This document shows, piece by piece, positions 1 to 6,723 of a stretch of 64,000 nucleotides of DNA. The notes under the pieces were generated by a model. The model was not told the DNA's origin. It ran no database searches and saw only the letters and a list, made by a program, of their open reading frames with translations. Each line of letters begins with the position of its first letter. The first letter of the stretch is position 1. The stretch is from Porticoccaceae bacterium (lineage in GTDB: Bacteria > Pseudomonadota > Gammaproteobacteria > Pseudomonadales > Porticoccaceae). Location: NCBI GenBank assembly GCA_902562425.1, contig CACETF010000007.1, positions 51,646 to 115,645 of the forward strand, in the 5' to 3' direction. The position numbers and the translations under genes are program-made.

Positions 1-301
1 TGTCTTTGAGTTCATAAATCTTATTATCTCGTACGTCTGAGAAAAGGAGCCTTTGTGATCTGCGATCCCAAACGGGACCCTCAGTAAAGACAAAGCCCTC
101 CGCTATCTTTGATACTACCGCTTTTTCGCCAACAATCGTATCCAACCGATCATCCAGTCGGAGTATATGAAAATTTGCATTTTCAACTATACTTCTATGT
201 TCTTCGGGGTTTGTTTTCGCATCAGTGAAGTTCACTGAACCAGGAAAAATTAGTATCGAAAAAAATAGTACAAACAGCTTAGCTTCTCTTCGGGTCAGCA
301 T
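1..301 (-). CDS. SMP-30/gluconolactonase-family protein, 5' part only
   Basis: This reading frame starts with ATG at 301 on the reverse strand and runs off the left edge, so only about 100 residues are visible. The first ~25 residues (MLTRREAKLFVLFFSILIF...) form a signal peptide or membrane anchor. Around residues 68-98 the pattern EGFVFTEGPVW...LLFSDVRDNKIYELK is the typical first blade of SMP-30/gluconolactonase/LRE beta-propellers, where the Glu of EGP is a metal ligand. The family hydrolyses lactones of sugar acids; a signal peptide suggests a periplasmic enzyme. It is transcribed divergently from the hydrolase-cyclase gene across ~165 bp. The family call is fairly sure, the substrate unknown. 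Confidence 0.75.
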   Translation of the reverse strand, partial: MLTRREAKLFVLFFSILIFPGSVNFTDAKTNPEEHRSIVENANFHILRLDDRLDTIVGEKAVVSKIAEGFVFTEGPVWDRRSQRLLFSDVRDNKIYELKD

Positions 302-467
302 GTGAGTTTCCTTTTCAATTTAAGGGGGCTGAGTCACTTGATGTGGTAAGAAGGGCTTATCCCTTTTACTCTATTGTTATTAAGCTTTTAAAAGTTTTCA
401 TTTTCAATGTTTCTTTTTGGTTTTCCTGAGCTACAATTTTTGTTAAGGATATTTGAGGAGACTATAA

Positions 468-1841
468 ATGAATATCGATAGCGAAACTAAGTTCTTGACA
501 AGCGGCGAGATTACCCTTGCATATCAGGTTTTTGGGAATTCCGCGCAAGATCTCATTATCGTCCCTGGCATTGTGTCTCATGTCGAGTTCTCTCATGAGA
601 TGCCAGGCTACTCTTCGTTTATCAATAAACTCGCTCGGTTTTTTAGGGTGATTACTTTCGATAAACGTGGAAACGGTATGTCCGGAAAAATTGACAAGGC
701 GGCGACTCTTGAAGAGCGTATGGATGACCTACGTTTGATTATGGAATCGGTGGACTCACGTAAAGCGATAATCTTTGGATTCTCAGAGGGGGGTTCCTTG
801 AGCGCCCTATTTTCTGCAATGCACCCAGACCGAGTAGATCGTTTGATTATTTTTGGTGGTTTTTCTCACGTTCCAGATCTTGATTTTAGCACTAAAATTC
901 CCGCTTTTTTTAGGAAAATGTTCATTGATTTCTTTTTGCGGAGGCGTACTCGTCGGTACGAGGTTAATTGGGGCAATGGTGACTTTGCCAAAACGGCATT
1001 ACCGCCCAGAATTATTGTTGACGGTGATCTTAGGACAAAACTTCAGAAGTTCGAAAGTCTTTCTTCGTCACCTGAGAAAATTGGTGAGATGATGTACCTT
1101 ACGGCATTGCTAGATATAAGACCATTTTTGAAAGATGTTCAGTGTCCTACGCTCATCCTACACTGCAGGGATGACAATCGTGTTCCTTTTGACTGGGCTT
1201 GTGAGTTGGAGGATGGGATCAAGGACTCGGAATTTATTGAGCTTAATGGAGTTGGTCACCTTTTTTATATGAACGAATCCAAGTTTATTATGGAAAAGAT
1301 ACTGGAATTTGTGGGAAAGAATCAGCCGCCAGAGTCAGTCACGGAAAATAACAGAGTTTTATCGACTATTCTTTTCAATGACATCGTGAATTCTACCCAG
1401 CTTCAATTTGAGCTCGGAGATAGTCAATGGAAAGAAAAAATATTGGAATTTAATAGGTTATGTAAAGAGCAGATTGCTAGCTTTGATGGAGTTTTCGTGA
1501 AGAGTATGGGCGATGGTATTCTAGCAACCTTCGATGGTCCATCCCGAGCGATAAATTGCGCTTGTATTATAAACGAGGGAGTTCGATCTCTCGGGTTGGC
1601 GGTTCGGAGCGGACTTCATGTGGGAGAAATCGAAAAGATAGAAGAGGATATCAGTGGAATAAACGTTAATGCTGCCGCTCGAATTCAGGCATTAGCAAAA
1701 GGTGGACAGGTATTGGTATCTGAGGTGTTAAAGAGCCTTGTATCTGGTTCGGGCATAGAGTTTGGCGATTTTGGGGCGCATCATTTCAAAGGTTTTGATA
1801 CAAAATGGAACTTATATCAAGTTAAAGTAGTTAAAGTATGA
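468..1841 (+). CDS. Alpha/beta-hydrolase fused to class III adenylate/guanylate cyclase
   Basis: The 457-residue protein has an N-terminal alpha/beta-hydrolase domain (about 10-285) and a C-terminal class III nucleotide cyclase domain (about 293-455). The hydrolase triad looks intact: Ser106 in GFSEGG, Asp235 or Asp236 in HCRDD, and His264 in GVGH. In the cyclase domain the two metal aspartates are D305 (FNDIVNST) and D349 (KSMGDG). The adenine-selecting pair is K345 and D394, and the transition-state pair N401/R405 is also present, so adenylate cyclase activity is plausible. This arrangement is known from mycobacterial Rv1900c-type proteins. No signal peptide or membrane segment is seen, so it is probably cytosolic. 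A GGAG ribosome binding site lies just before the ATG. What the hydrolase domain senses or cleaves is unknown. Confidence 0.9.
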   Translation: MNIDSETKFLTSGEITLAYQVFGNSAQDLIIVPGIVSHVEFSHEMPGYSSFINKLARFFRVITFDKRGNGMSGKIDKAATLEERMDDLRLIMESVDSRKAIIFGFSEGGSLSALFSAMHPDRVDRLIIFGGFSHVPDLDFSTKIPAFFRKMFIDFFLRRRTRRYEVNWGNGDFAKTALPPRIIVDGDLRTKLQKFESLSSSPEKIGEMMYLTALLDIRPFLKDVQCPTLILHCRDDNRVPFDWACELEDGIKDSEFIELNGVGHLFYMNESKFIMEKILEFVGKNQPPESVTENNRVLSTILFNDIVNSTQLQFELGDSQWKEKILEFNRLCKEQIASFDGVFVKSMGDGILATFDGPSRAINCACIINEGVRSLGLAVRSGLHVGEIEKIEEDISGINVNAAARIQALAKGGQVLVSEVLKSLVSGSGIEFGDFGAHHFKGFDTKWNLYQVKVVKV

Positions 1842-1976
1842 GGTGGTTCATCTGACAGTTTCGAAGTTAATCAAGGTTGATGATGCAAAACGGTATCCTG
1901 TAATCTCCGGAATTATTCCAGACCTGCAGTACGACAGATCGGATACCTGATTCCGTCGTGGTTGATTACATGAGGG

Positions 1977-3275
1977 TTAACAAGTTCGCTCGGGTTCTTT
2001 TTGTTTTATGAGCATAGATGCGCCCAGTAGGCACATAATTAGCAGCAGGCTTAGCCTTGCTGGGGCAGTGTAGCTGCCAAATAAATCATAACCTAAGCTG
2101 AATAGTGCGGGCCCTATTGCGCTCGCAAAGACAGAAAGCGAAGCGCTAAAACCACTGATTTCGCCAATATGATTGGGACCAAAGAATCGTATAAACGTTA
2201 AATTTGTTAAAACTCCCCAAAGTCCGCTGCCTGTTCCGAAGCCAAAGGCTAATAGCCAGAATCCCCAATCCTTTTCAAGATTAATGACACCCAGGCACCC
2301 TGCTGCGAACACAAATAGCATCATGATCAGTAGTGGTTTTAGGTTAATTTTATCGGAAAGCCAGCTTATTACCATGTTTGTTGTTGTAGAAAAAATAGCT
2401 GCTGGAACAAAGTAGCTGAAGGCCTCGACTGGGCTTTTTCCAGCCTCCGCAAAAATTGATGTAATGTGAAATATTACTGCAGTGATAAACATTGCATGCG
2501 TGCAGAAGCTTAGGGAGTAAATCCAGAAAATAGGATTCTTTTTAGCTTGCAGGAGAGTTGCACTCTCGACCTCTTTTTTTGTTCTGATACCATAGTTTGA
2601 TATCAAACCGTCCATCTCTAAGCCACATGATTTAGGATTATCCCGAACAAATAAAAAAGCTATCGCTGTAAACCCAACCCCCGAAATGAGCGCGAGAAAC
2701 CATAGGGTCTCTTTCCAACCCACAATCTCGATAGCATTTGACAAAAACAATGGGGCAGTTGAAAAACCAAATGAAATTATAACGGTGCGCATACCAACCG
2801 CTAATCCACGTTTTTCATTAAACCAAAGAAGCAGAACATTCCTAGAGTAATTTGTAAGAGCGCCTTGTCCAAGAAATCGGATGAGAAAAAAACCAAGGGT
2901 TATCACGCTTAAATTTCCGAGTGTGGATCCGCCCAAGAGAGAACCTATGGTATCTACAAAACTTAAGTAGATAATGGAAAGTGAAAAGCAGAGGGAGGCA
3001 GTGCTGATCATTATTCTTGCGCCAAGTGCATCAAACCATTTCCCTGCCCAAGTTAGGTAAAATGAAGAAATGATGGTGCCAATGAGGTATGCCATAGATA
3101 ATTCAGTGCGCGATATATTTAGCGCCGTAATCAAAGAGTCCGTAAAAGCAGCGATGCCGACAGTCTGTCCTGGTATGGTGCATAAAATCCCGAGCGCACT
3201 GGCGACCCAGATTACCCAACCGTAATAGAACTTCAATTTGTTGGGTTCGAATGGCCAACCAGTGTCAATACGCAT
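1977..3275 (-). CDS. Major facilitator superfamily transporter
   Basis: A 432-residue protein with about twelve hydrophobic segments and a central hydrophilic loop near residues 215-250, the normal size and topology of an MFS carrier. The segment after TM2 contains GKWFDALGAR, matching the conserved loop 2-3 signature. The beginning, FYYGWVIWVASALG, resembles the oxalate/formate antiporter-like and monocarboxylate branch of MFS, so an organic anion is a reasonable guess for the substrate. It is convergent with the hydrolase-cyclase gene and has no obvious partner gene. The start is an ATG at 3275. Confidence 0.85.
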   Translation of the reverse strand: MRIDTGWPFEPNKLKFYYGWVIWVASALGILCTIPGQTVGIAAFTDSLITALNISRTELSMAYLIGTIISSFYLTWAGKWFDALGARIMISTASLCFSLSIIYLSFVDTIGSLLGGSTLGNLSVITLGFFLIRFLGQGALTNYSRNVLLLWFNEKRGLAVGMRTVIISFGFSTAPLFLSNAIEIVGWKETLWFLALISGVGFTAIAFLFVRDNPKSCGLEMDGLISNYGIRTKKEVESATLLQAKKNPIFWIYSLSFCTHAMFITAVIFHITSIFAEAGKSPVEAFSYFVPAAIFSTTTNMVISWLSDKINLKPLLIMMLFVFAAGCLGVINLEKDWGFWLLAFGFGTGSGLWGVLTNLTFIRFFGPNHIGEISGFSASLSVFASAIGPALFSLGYDLFGSYTAPARLSLLLIMCLLGASMLIKQKEPERTC

Positions 3276-3465
3276 TTGAATGCCTTGGGTGCTTTATATT
3301 TGTTGTCAATAATTAAAGAGACGCATATTGTTATCAGGGTTTTATGTGGGTTTGTTTCGGCTCACTACGGTTGCTGGATTGGCTTTTTTCATGATTACGG
3401 ATTAAGAACATAATCAACGAAGCCAAAATCAGAAGTTATGCGGGGCTCATTCATATTGCAAAAAG

Positions 3466-3542
3466 TGGCGGACCGGACGGGACTCGAACCCGCGACCTCC
3501 GGCGTGACAGGCCGGCATTCTAACCAGCTGAACTACCGGTCC
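3466..3542 (-). tRNA. tRNA-Asp (GTC)
   Basis: The reverse strand reads GGACCGGTAGTTCAGC...CCGGTCCGCCA, a 77-base cloverleaf with a 7-bp acceptor stem, anticodon GTC in a CTGTCAC loop, a TTCGAGT T-loop and an encoded CCA end. It closely resembles the tRNA-Asp of E. coli. Only 22 bases separate it from the truncated tRNA-Val copy at 3565, so before the element inserted it was probably the second gene of a Val-Asp operon. It may now depend on a promoter inside the element. Confidence 0.95.
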
Positions 3543-3563
3543 GAAACATTACTTTTCACTATC

Positions 3564-3609
3564 TTGGTGGGTGGTACAGGGATCGAACCTGTGACCCTCG
3601 CCTTGTAAG
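3564..3609. repeat. Attachment-site repeat, left copy (3' part of tRNA-Val)
   Basis: These 46 bases repeat the 3' part of the tRNA-Val gene at 14883-14928, including the CCA, the acceptor 3' strand, the T-arm and the anticodon loop. The two copies differ at only two positions, which are the two partners of one T-stem base pair (A-T here, T-A in the intact gene), so pairing is kept. After TTGTAAG the similarity stops and no 5' half of a tRNA follows. This is the classic footprint of a tyrosine-recombinase element inserted at a tRNA 3' end. Confidence 0.9.
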
Positions 3610-3667
3610 ACTGAGGGTCATAGCATAAGCCACTGTATTCAGTCACTTTTTTTGCTCCCCCTATGCG

Positions 3668-3686
3668 TGCCCTACAACGTGCCCCA
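3668..3686. repeat. Putative integrase arm-type site, left end
   Basis: The sequence TGCCCTACAACGTGCCCCA closely resembles the two identical copies TGCCCCAAACGTGCCCCA near the integrase (14706 and 14781). It lies 59 bp inside the left attachment repeat. Paired GTGCCC half-sites near both ends of an integrative element are what one expects of arm-binding sites for a tyrosine integrase. The function is inferred from position only. Confidence 0.55.
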
Positions 3687-3766
3687 CAAAACTTTTTTAT
3701 GTCCGAGCGATGTTCTGCGACTCGGATTTAAAAACCTTATCGCATAAAATTTAATTTAGCAAGCGG

Positions 3767-4435
3767 TTAATAGCGTTCGCGGATTCTAACGCTTGTTGAT
3801 GCTCGGAGACCTCTGGAGAGCTTTTGAATGTCTTGACCGGAAGATCGTTTTTTCCCGCTTCGTTGTAATTTAAGAAGCGATTTGATAAGTGCCTTGAAGT
3901 CTCGCAAAACACGATCTGCGCCTCGAACTGTGGTCAGTCCGATCTTACCGCGACTTGAGCCATCGATGCTCGGATTCGGTCGCCCTTGGCGAATCAAATT
4001 GCCGTCTCGTTCCCAATCAAATTTTGCGCCAACTGTTTCACCCATAATGAATTGCGCGGCTCTTTCGGCTCGCGTTGCTCCGATTCGAGTTCGTGGTTTG
4101 AATTTAATTTTCATCAACTGTTGGGCATCATTGCGAGTTCGATTAATGGAATTTATTCCACCTTCAAGCGCCAAAATATCAGTCAAGTCTTTATCACTCA
4201 TATATTCGCGAGTTGAAGCGACTGCTAAAGATTTCATCATTGCTTTTGTTTCGCGAAGCGATCTTCCAGAGTGCATCAACTTAATCATCTGATATTTATG
4301 TTCTTGTTTGGTCGTTGTAAGAGACCTTCCTCTTCGAGCCTTGCTTTTTGCTCGTGCCATTTTTTCTTGTCGTTTGCGATAATTTTTTGAAGATTGCTTT
4401 TCGCTTAATCCTCTGCGTTCGTAGGGCTGTCTCAT
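3767..4435 (-). CDS. Unrecognised very basic protein of the tRNA-Val element
   Basis: A 222-residue protein that I do not recognise. It is strongly basic: the first ~50 residues are rich in Arg and Lys (RKRQEKMARAKSKARRGR) and the C-terminal third is again basic (KSLLKLQRSGKKRSSG). This suggests nucleic-acid binding, but no known motif is seen. The ATG at 4435 overlaps the stop of the upstream gene as ATGA, so the two are translationally coupled; a longer TTG start at 4447 is less likely. It is the last gene of the reverse-strand operon and sits ~160 bp from the left attachment repeat. Confidence 0.75.
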   Translation of the reverse strand: MRQPYERRGLSEKQSSKNYRKRQEKMARAKSKARRGRSLTTTKQEHKYQMIKLMHSGRSLRETKAMMKSLAVASTREYMSDKDLTDILALEGGINSINRTRNDAQQLMKIKFKPRTRIGATRAERAAQFIMGETVGAKFDWERDGNLIRQGRPNPSIDGSSRGKIGLTTVRGADRVLRDFKALIKSLLKLQRSGKKRSSGQDIQKLSRGLRASTSVRIRERY

Positions 4436-5061
4436 TGTTTGTTCCAAAACCTTTCTATCGCGGGATTCATAACAAAATTTCGAAGTATCGTGATTCTGTT
4501 TTGAAGCTCACGCGCGGGAATTACTTCTCCTTTCAATTTGCGTTCGCAGAGACTTCTGACCGCCTGATTGTAGTTGGTCAGAAATTGATTCGCGTGGACG
4601 AGATCGTGTGAATATCCTCCGCTTGTTAAATGGTTTTTTATGTCTGATATGGTTTGTTCATAATCAATGTCACCGCCAAAACCTTCCAAGCCCTCAAAAC
4701 ATTCTCGAACCGAAGTTTCTAAAACTGGGCGAAGTGCGTTGTAAAAATCTTGTTGTTTACCGCATTCGGCTTGCAGTCTTCGCTCGAAGTCATCTTCCTC
4801 AAGCACAGTTTCCAAGTTAATTCGGGAGCGATGATTTATCTGACTCTCTTTTGAAAACTGTTGCAGTTTGATTCCAATTTGGTGTGACTCTCTACGATGC
4901 TTTTCAATCAACGCTTCTGCTTCTCGAACTTCGTCATCAAGCGTTCGTTGTCGCTGCCGACACTCACTATCTTTTTTGACAATCTCTTCGTGTTCCTTTT
5001 TTAGAGCCGCAATTTTATCTTGATGCTCTTTTATTTTTTCTTCTTTCAAAAGCGGCTTCAT
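4432..5061 (-). CDS. Coiled-coil protein of the tRNA-Val element, unknown function
   Basis: A 209-residue protein not recognised as a known family. Residues ~5-80 are charged and heptad-like (EEKIKEHQDKIAALKKEHEE...), predicting a long coiled coil, followed by a more globular helical part ending ...MNPAIERFWNKQ. The ATG at 5061 overlaps the upstream stop as ATGA, and its own stop overlaps the next start as ATGA. This tight packing supports a co-translated set whose products may act together, for example as a complex with the basic protein encoded downstream. Confidence 0.75.
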   Translation of the reverse strand: MKPLLKEEKIKEHQDKIAALKKEHEEIVKKDSECRQRQRTLDDEVREAEALIEKHRRESHQIGIKLQQFSKESQINHRSRINLETVLEEDDFERRLQAECGKQQDFYNALRPVLETSVRECFEGLEGFGGDIDYEQTISDIKNHLTSGGYSHDLVHANQFLTNYNQAVRSLCERKLKGEVIPARELQNRITILRNFVMNPAIERFWNKQ

Positions 5062-5417
5062 AAACCAAGCTCCGTCCAAACTTTGTTTTTAACGTCTGCA
5101 TAAAGCTCCGCGCCATTCTTGGTATCGTAGTCGTGGTCTTGATTTTTATAAGTGAGCGTTTTTAATTTTCTTCTCATTCGAACAGCCGCGACTTGGAATC
5201 TATCGAATGATTTTCCGATTTCATCTCCTTCCATATTTAAAAATTGTTGGTGCGTTGCCTTCTGAAATTTTTGATAAAGTTCTTGATAATCTTTGTCATA
5301 AATTCTTTCGTTGTATGGAATGTGTTCAAACCCAGATGCTTCCACGAGTATTCCCCGCGCTTCCTCTGAAATCTTATTCAAATCCACAATTTTGTTTTCA
5401 TAATCCATTGTCATCAT
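5058..5417 (-). CDS. Small unrecognised protein of the tRNA-Val element
   Basis: A 119-residue hydrophilic protein with no family I can name, no signal peptide and no membrane segment. A strong ribosome binding site (GGAGGG, five bases before the ATG at 5417) fixes the start. It overlaps the 3' end of the upstream gene by 20 bp and its stop overlaps the next start as ATGA. Its composition is mixed, with many Lys/Arg and Asp/Glu, and no Cys or His metal motif. Confidence 0.7.
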   Translation of the reverse strand: MMTMDYENKIVDLNKISEEARGILVEASGFEHIPYNERIYDKDYQELYQKFQKATHQQFLNMEGDEIGKSFDRFQVAAVRMRRKLKTLTYKNQDHDYDTKNGAELYADVKNKVWTELGL

Positions 5418-5769
5418 TTTTTCCCTCCGATAACTCGCCCAGAATTCCTGTAGCTAAATTTTGCAGAAAAAATTCTCTGCTCTTTTTATAAAGTTCGTAG
5501 ATGCTTTCGCTGTGAAAACGCTCGCGAATACATTTACATTTTTCTCCGCTGTAACTGCGGCTGATACACCCATCTTCACAAAGCGCGATTCCTTCTTTTG
5601 CGAGTTTTATTAAATCCTCTCTATCGATAAATCCTTCGGTATCAGCCGACTCAAATTCACGAACCTCACGTTGCTCTTTTTCAATATCCAAAACACTTCC
5701 CATTTCCAGAGGTTGTATTTCTCTGAAGCGAAAGCCGTATGGAAGTTTGTTGGGTTGGTTTTTCTTCAT
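5398..5769 (-). CDS. Small Cys-containing protein of the tRNA-Val element
   Basis: A 123-residue protein from the ATG at 5769 (an in-frame TTG at 5778 is possible). The middle holds four closely spaced cysteines in the pattern C-x3-C-x11-C-x-C (CEDGCISRSYSGEKCKC), which could bind zinc. The rest is charged, with no known domain recognised. It belongs to the overlapping reverse-strand operon of the element. A metal-binding or DNA-binding role is a guess from the cysteines only. Confidence 0.65.
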   Translation of the reverse strand: MKKNQPNKLPYGFRFREIQPLEMGSVLDIEKEQREVREFESADTEGFIDREDLIKLAKEGIALCEDGCISRSYSGEKCKCIRERFHSESIYELYKKSREFFLQNLATGILGELSEGKNDDNGL

Positions 5770-5863
5770 TTTTTTCAAATCGCGAGTTTCACTCTATATG
5801 TCAGATTTTTTTCAAAACCTATTACACCTTTTTTCGAGTTTTCCAAATTGCTGTAATGTTTCA

Positions 5864-6415
5864 TCAGACTGCCCATTGAAGAAGCTCCAAATCATCAATG
5901 GAATCAACCATCACTCTCGGCATATATTTTTCTTTTGTGATGACATAGTGAGTTAGTCCTCCTCGCATATATTTTTCCTCATCAAGCGTGAGACTTTTGC
6001 CTTGATTTAGTTTCTGTGTAATGTGCTTGTTAAGTTGAAATTTTTTCTCTTGCGCTGTTCCAAAAGTTTTTAGTCGCTTGAAAAGCCTGTTTCTTGCGTC
6101 AGTCGATTTTCCTTTTGGCTCGGTCTTTTTAATTTTTAGGTGAAGCAGTTCACATATTTGTTTGATGAATTTATAGGAAGTTTTTTCTGCCTCTGGAGAC
6201 ATAAATAAAATGTCCCTTCTAAATTGACCGTGGTTATCTTTTATGAATTGATCGAGTTGCAGGAAATTCTGCGACTCCTTAAAAAAATGAAGTTCGCGAT
6301 GTTCCTCGTTCCGAATGAACTCAAAAAGATTTTTGAATGAATTCGAACGATTTTCCCTTCCCATCGCATCATTTATTATTTGTCCGATCTCTTGGAGAAG
6401 GCGTGTCAGCTCCAT
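5864..6415 (-). CDS. Unrecognised protein of the tRNA-Val element
   Basis: About 183 residues from the ATG at 6415 (MELTRLLQE...); the frame can extend to a TTG at 6487, giving 207 residues, but ATG is favoured. It is mainly helical and charged, rich in Lys (FIKQICELLHLKIKKTEPKGK), with no motif I can assign. It is the first visible gene of the left reverse-strand block. Its upstream side (6415-6700) is where the forward phytate cargo begins, so its original promoter or upstream partner may have been separated from it by an insertion. Confidence 0.65.
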   Translation of the reverse strand: MELTRLLQEIGQIINDAMGRENRSNSFKNLFEFIRNEEHRELHFFKESQNFLQLDQFIKDNHGQFRRDILFMSPEAEKTSYKFIKQICELLHLKIKKTEPKGKSTDARNRLFKRLKTFGTAQEKKFQLNKHITQKLNQGKSLTLDEEKYMRGGLTHYVITKEKYMPRVMVDSIDDLELLQWAV

Positions 6416-6723
6416 AACTAAGCATGAGTTTTGCGAATGCCTTAGTTTTTGCCTTTTCAATATGATTAATATGGCCCGCTTGCTCAATATTTATAAGCTT
6501 CAGAATATTCTCTTTGATGCCCCTGATAATTTGTTATTCGGTATACCGCTTCTTAATATCGAGATCATGGTGCGATTTTTGGAGGATAGGTCAATCCACT
6601 CGGCTCGATCGCTTCTAGATCAAACACCATTGCCATGAGAATTTCTTAAATCGGTAATTTCTTTGTCATCTTTTGCACCCAAACTGATGGATAAGTTTTT
6701 GAGAGTTTTTGGAGCCGAGTATA

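Noticed and set aside
1843..1950. 35-codon frame starting GTG after the cyclase gene
   Set aside because: Very short, no family features and no ribosome site; it may be a remnant but cannot be supported as a gene.
3565..3645. A second, complete tRNA-Val gene
   Set aside because: Only the 3' part up to the anticodon loop matches; what follows does not form an anticodon stem or D-arm. It is an attachment-site remnant.
3609..3655. Terminator-like hairpin GACTGA/TCAGTC with T-run
   Set aside because: Six-bp stem with a 25-base loop is too weak, and it lies on the opposite strand to the neighbouring genes.
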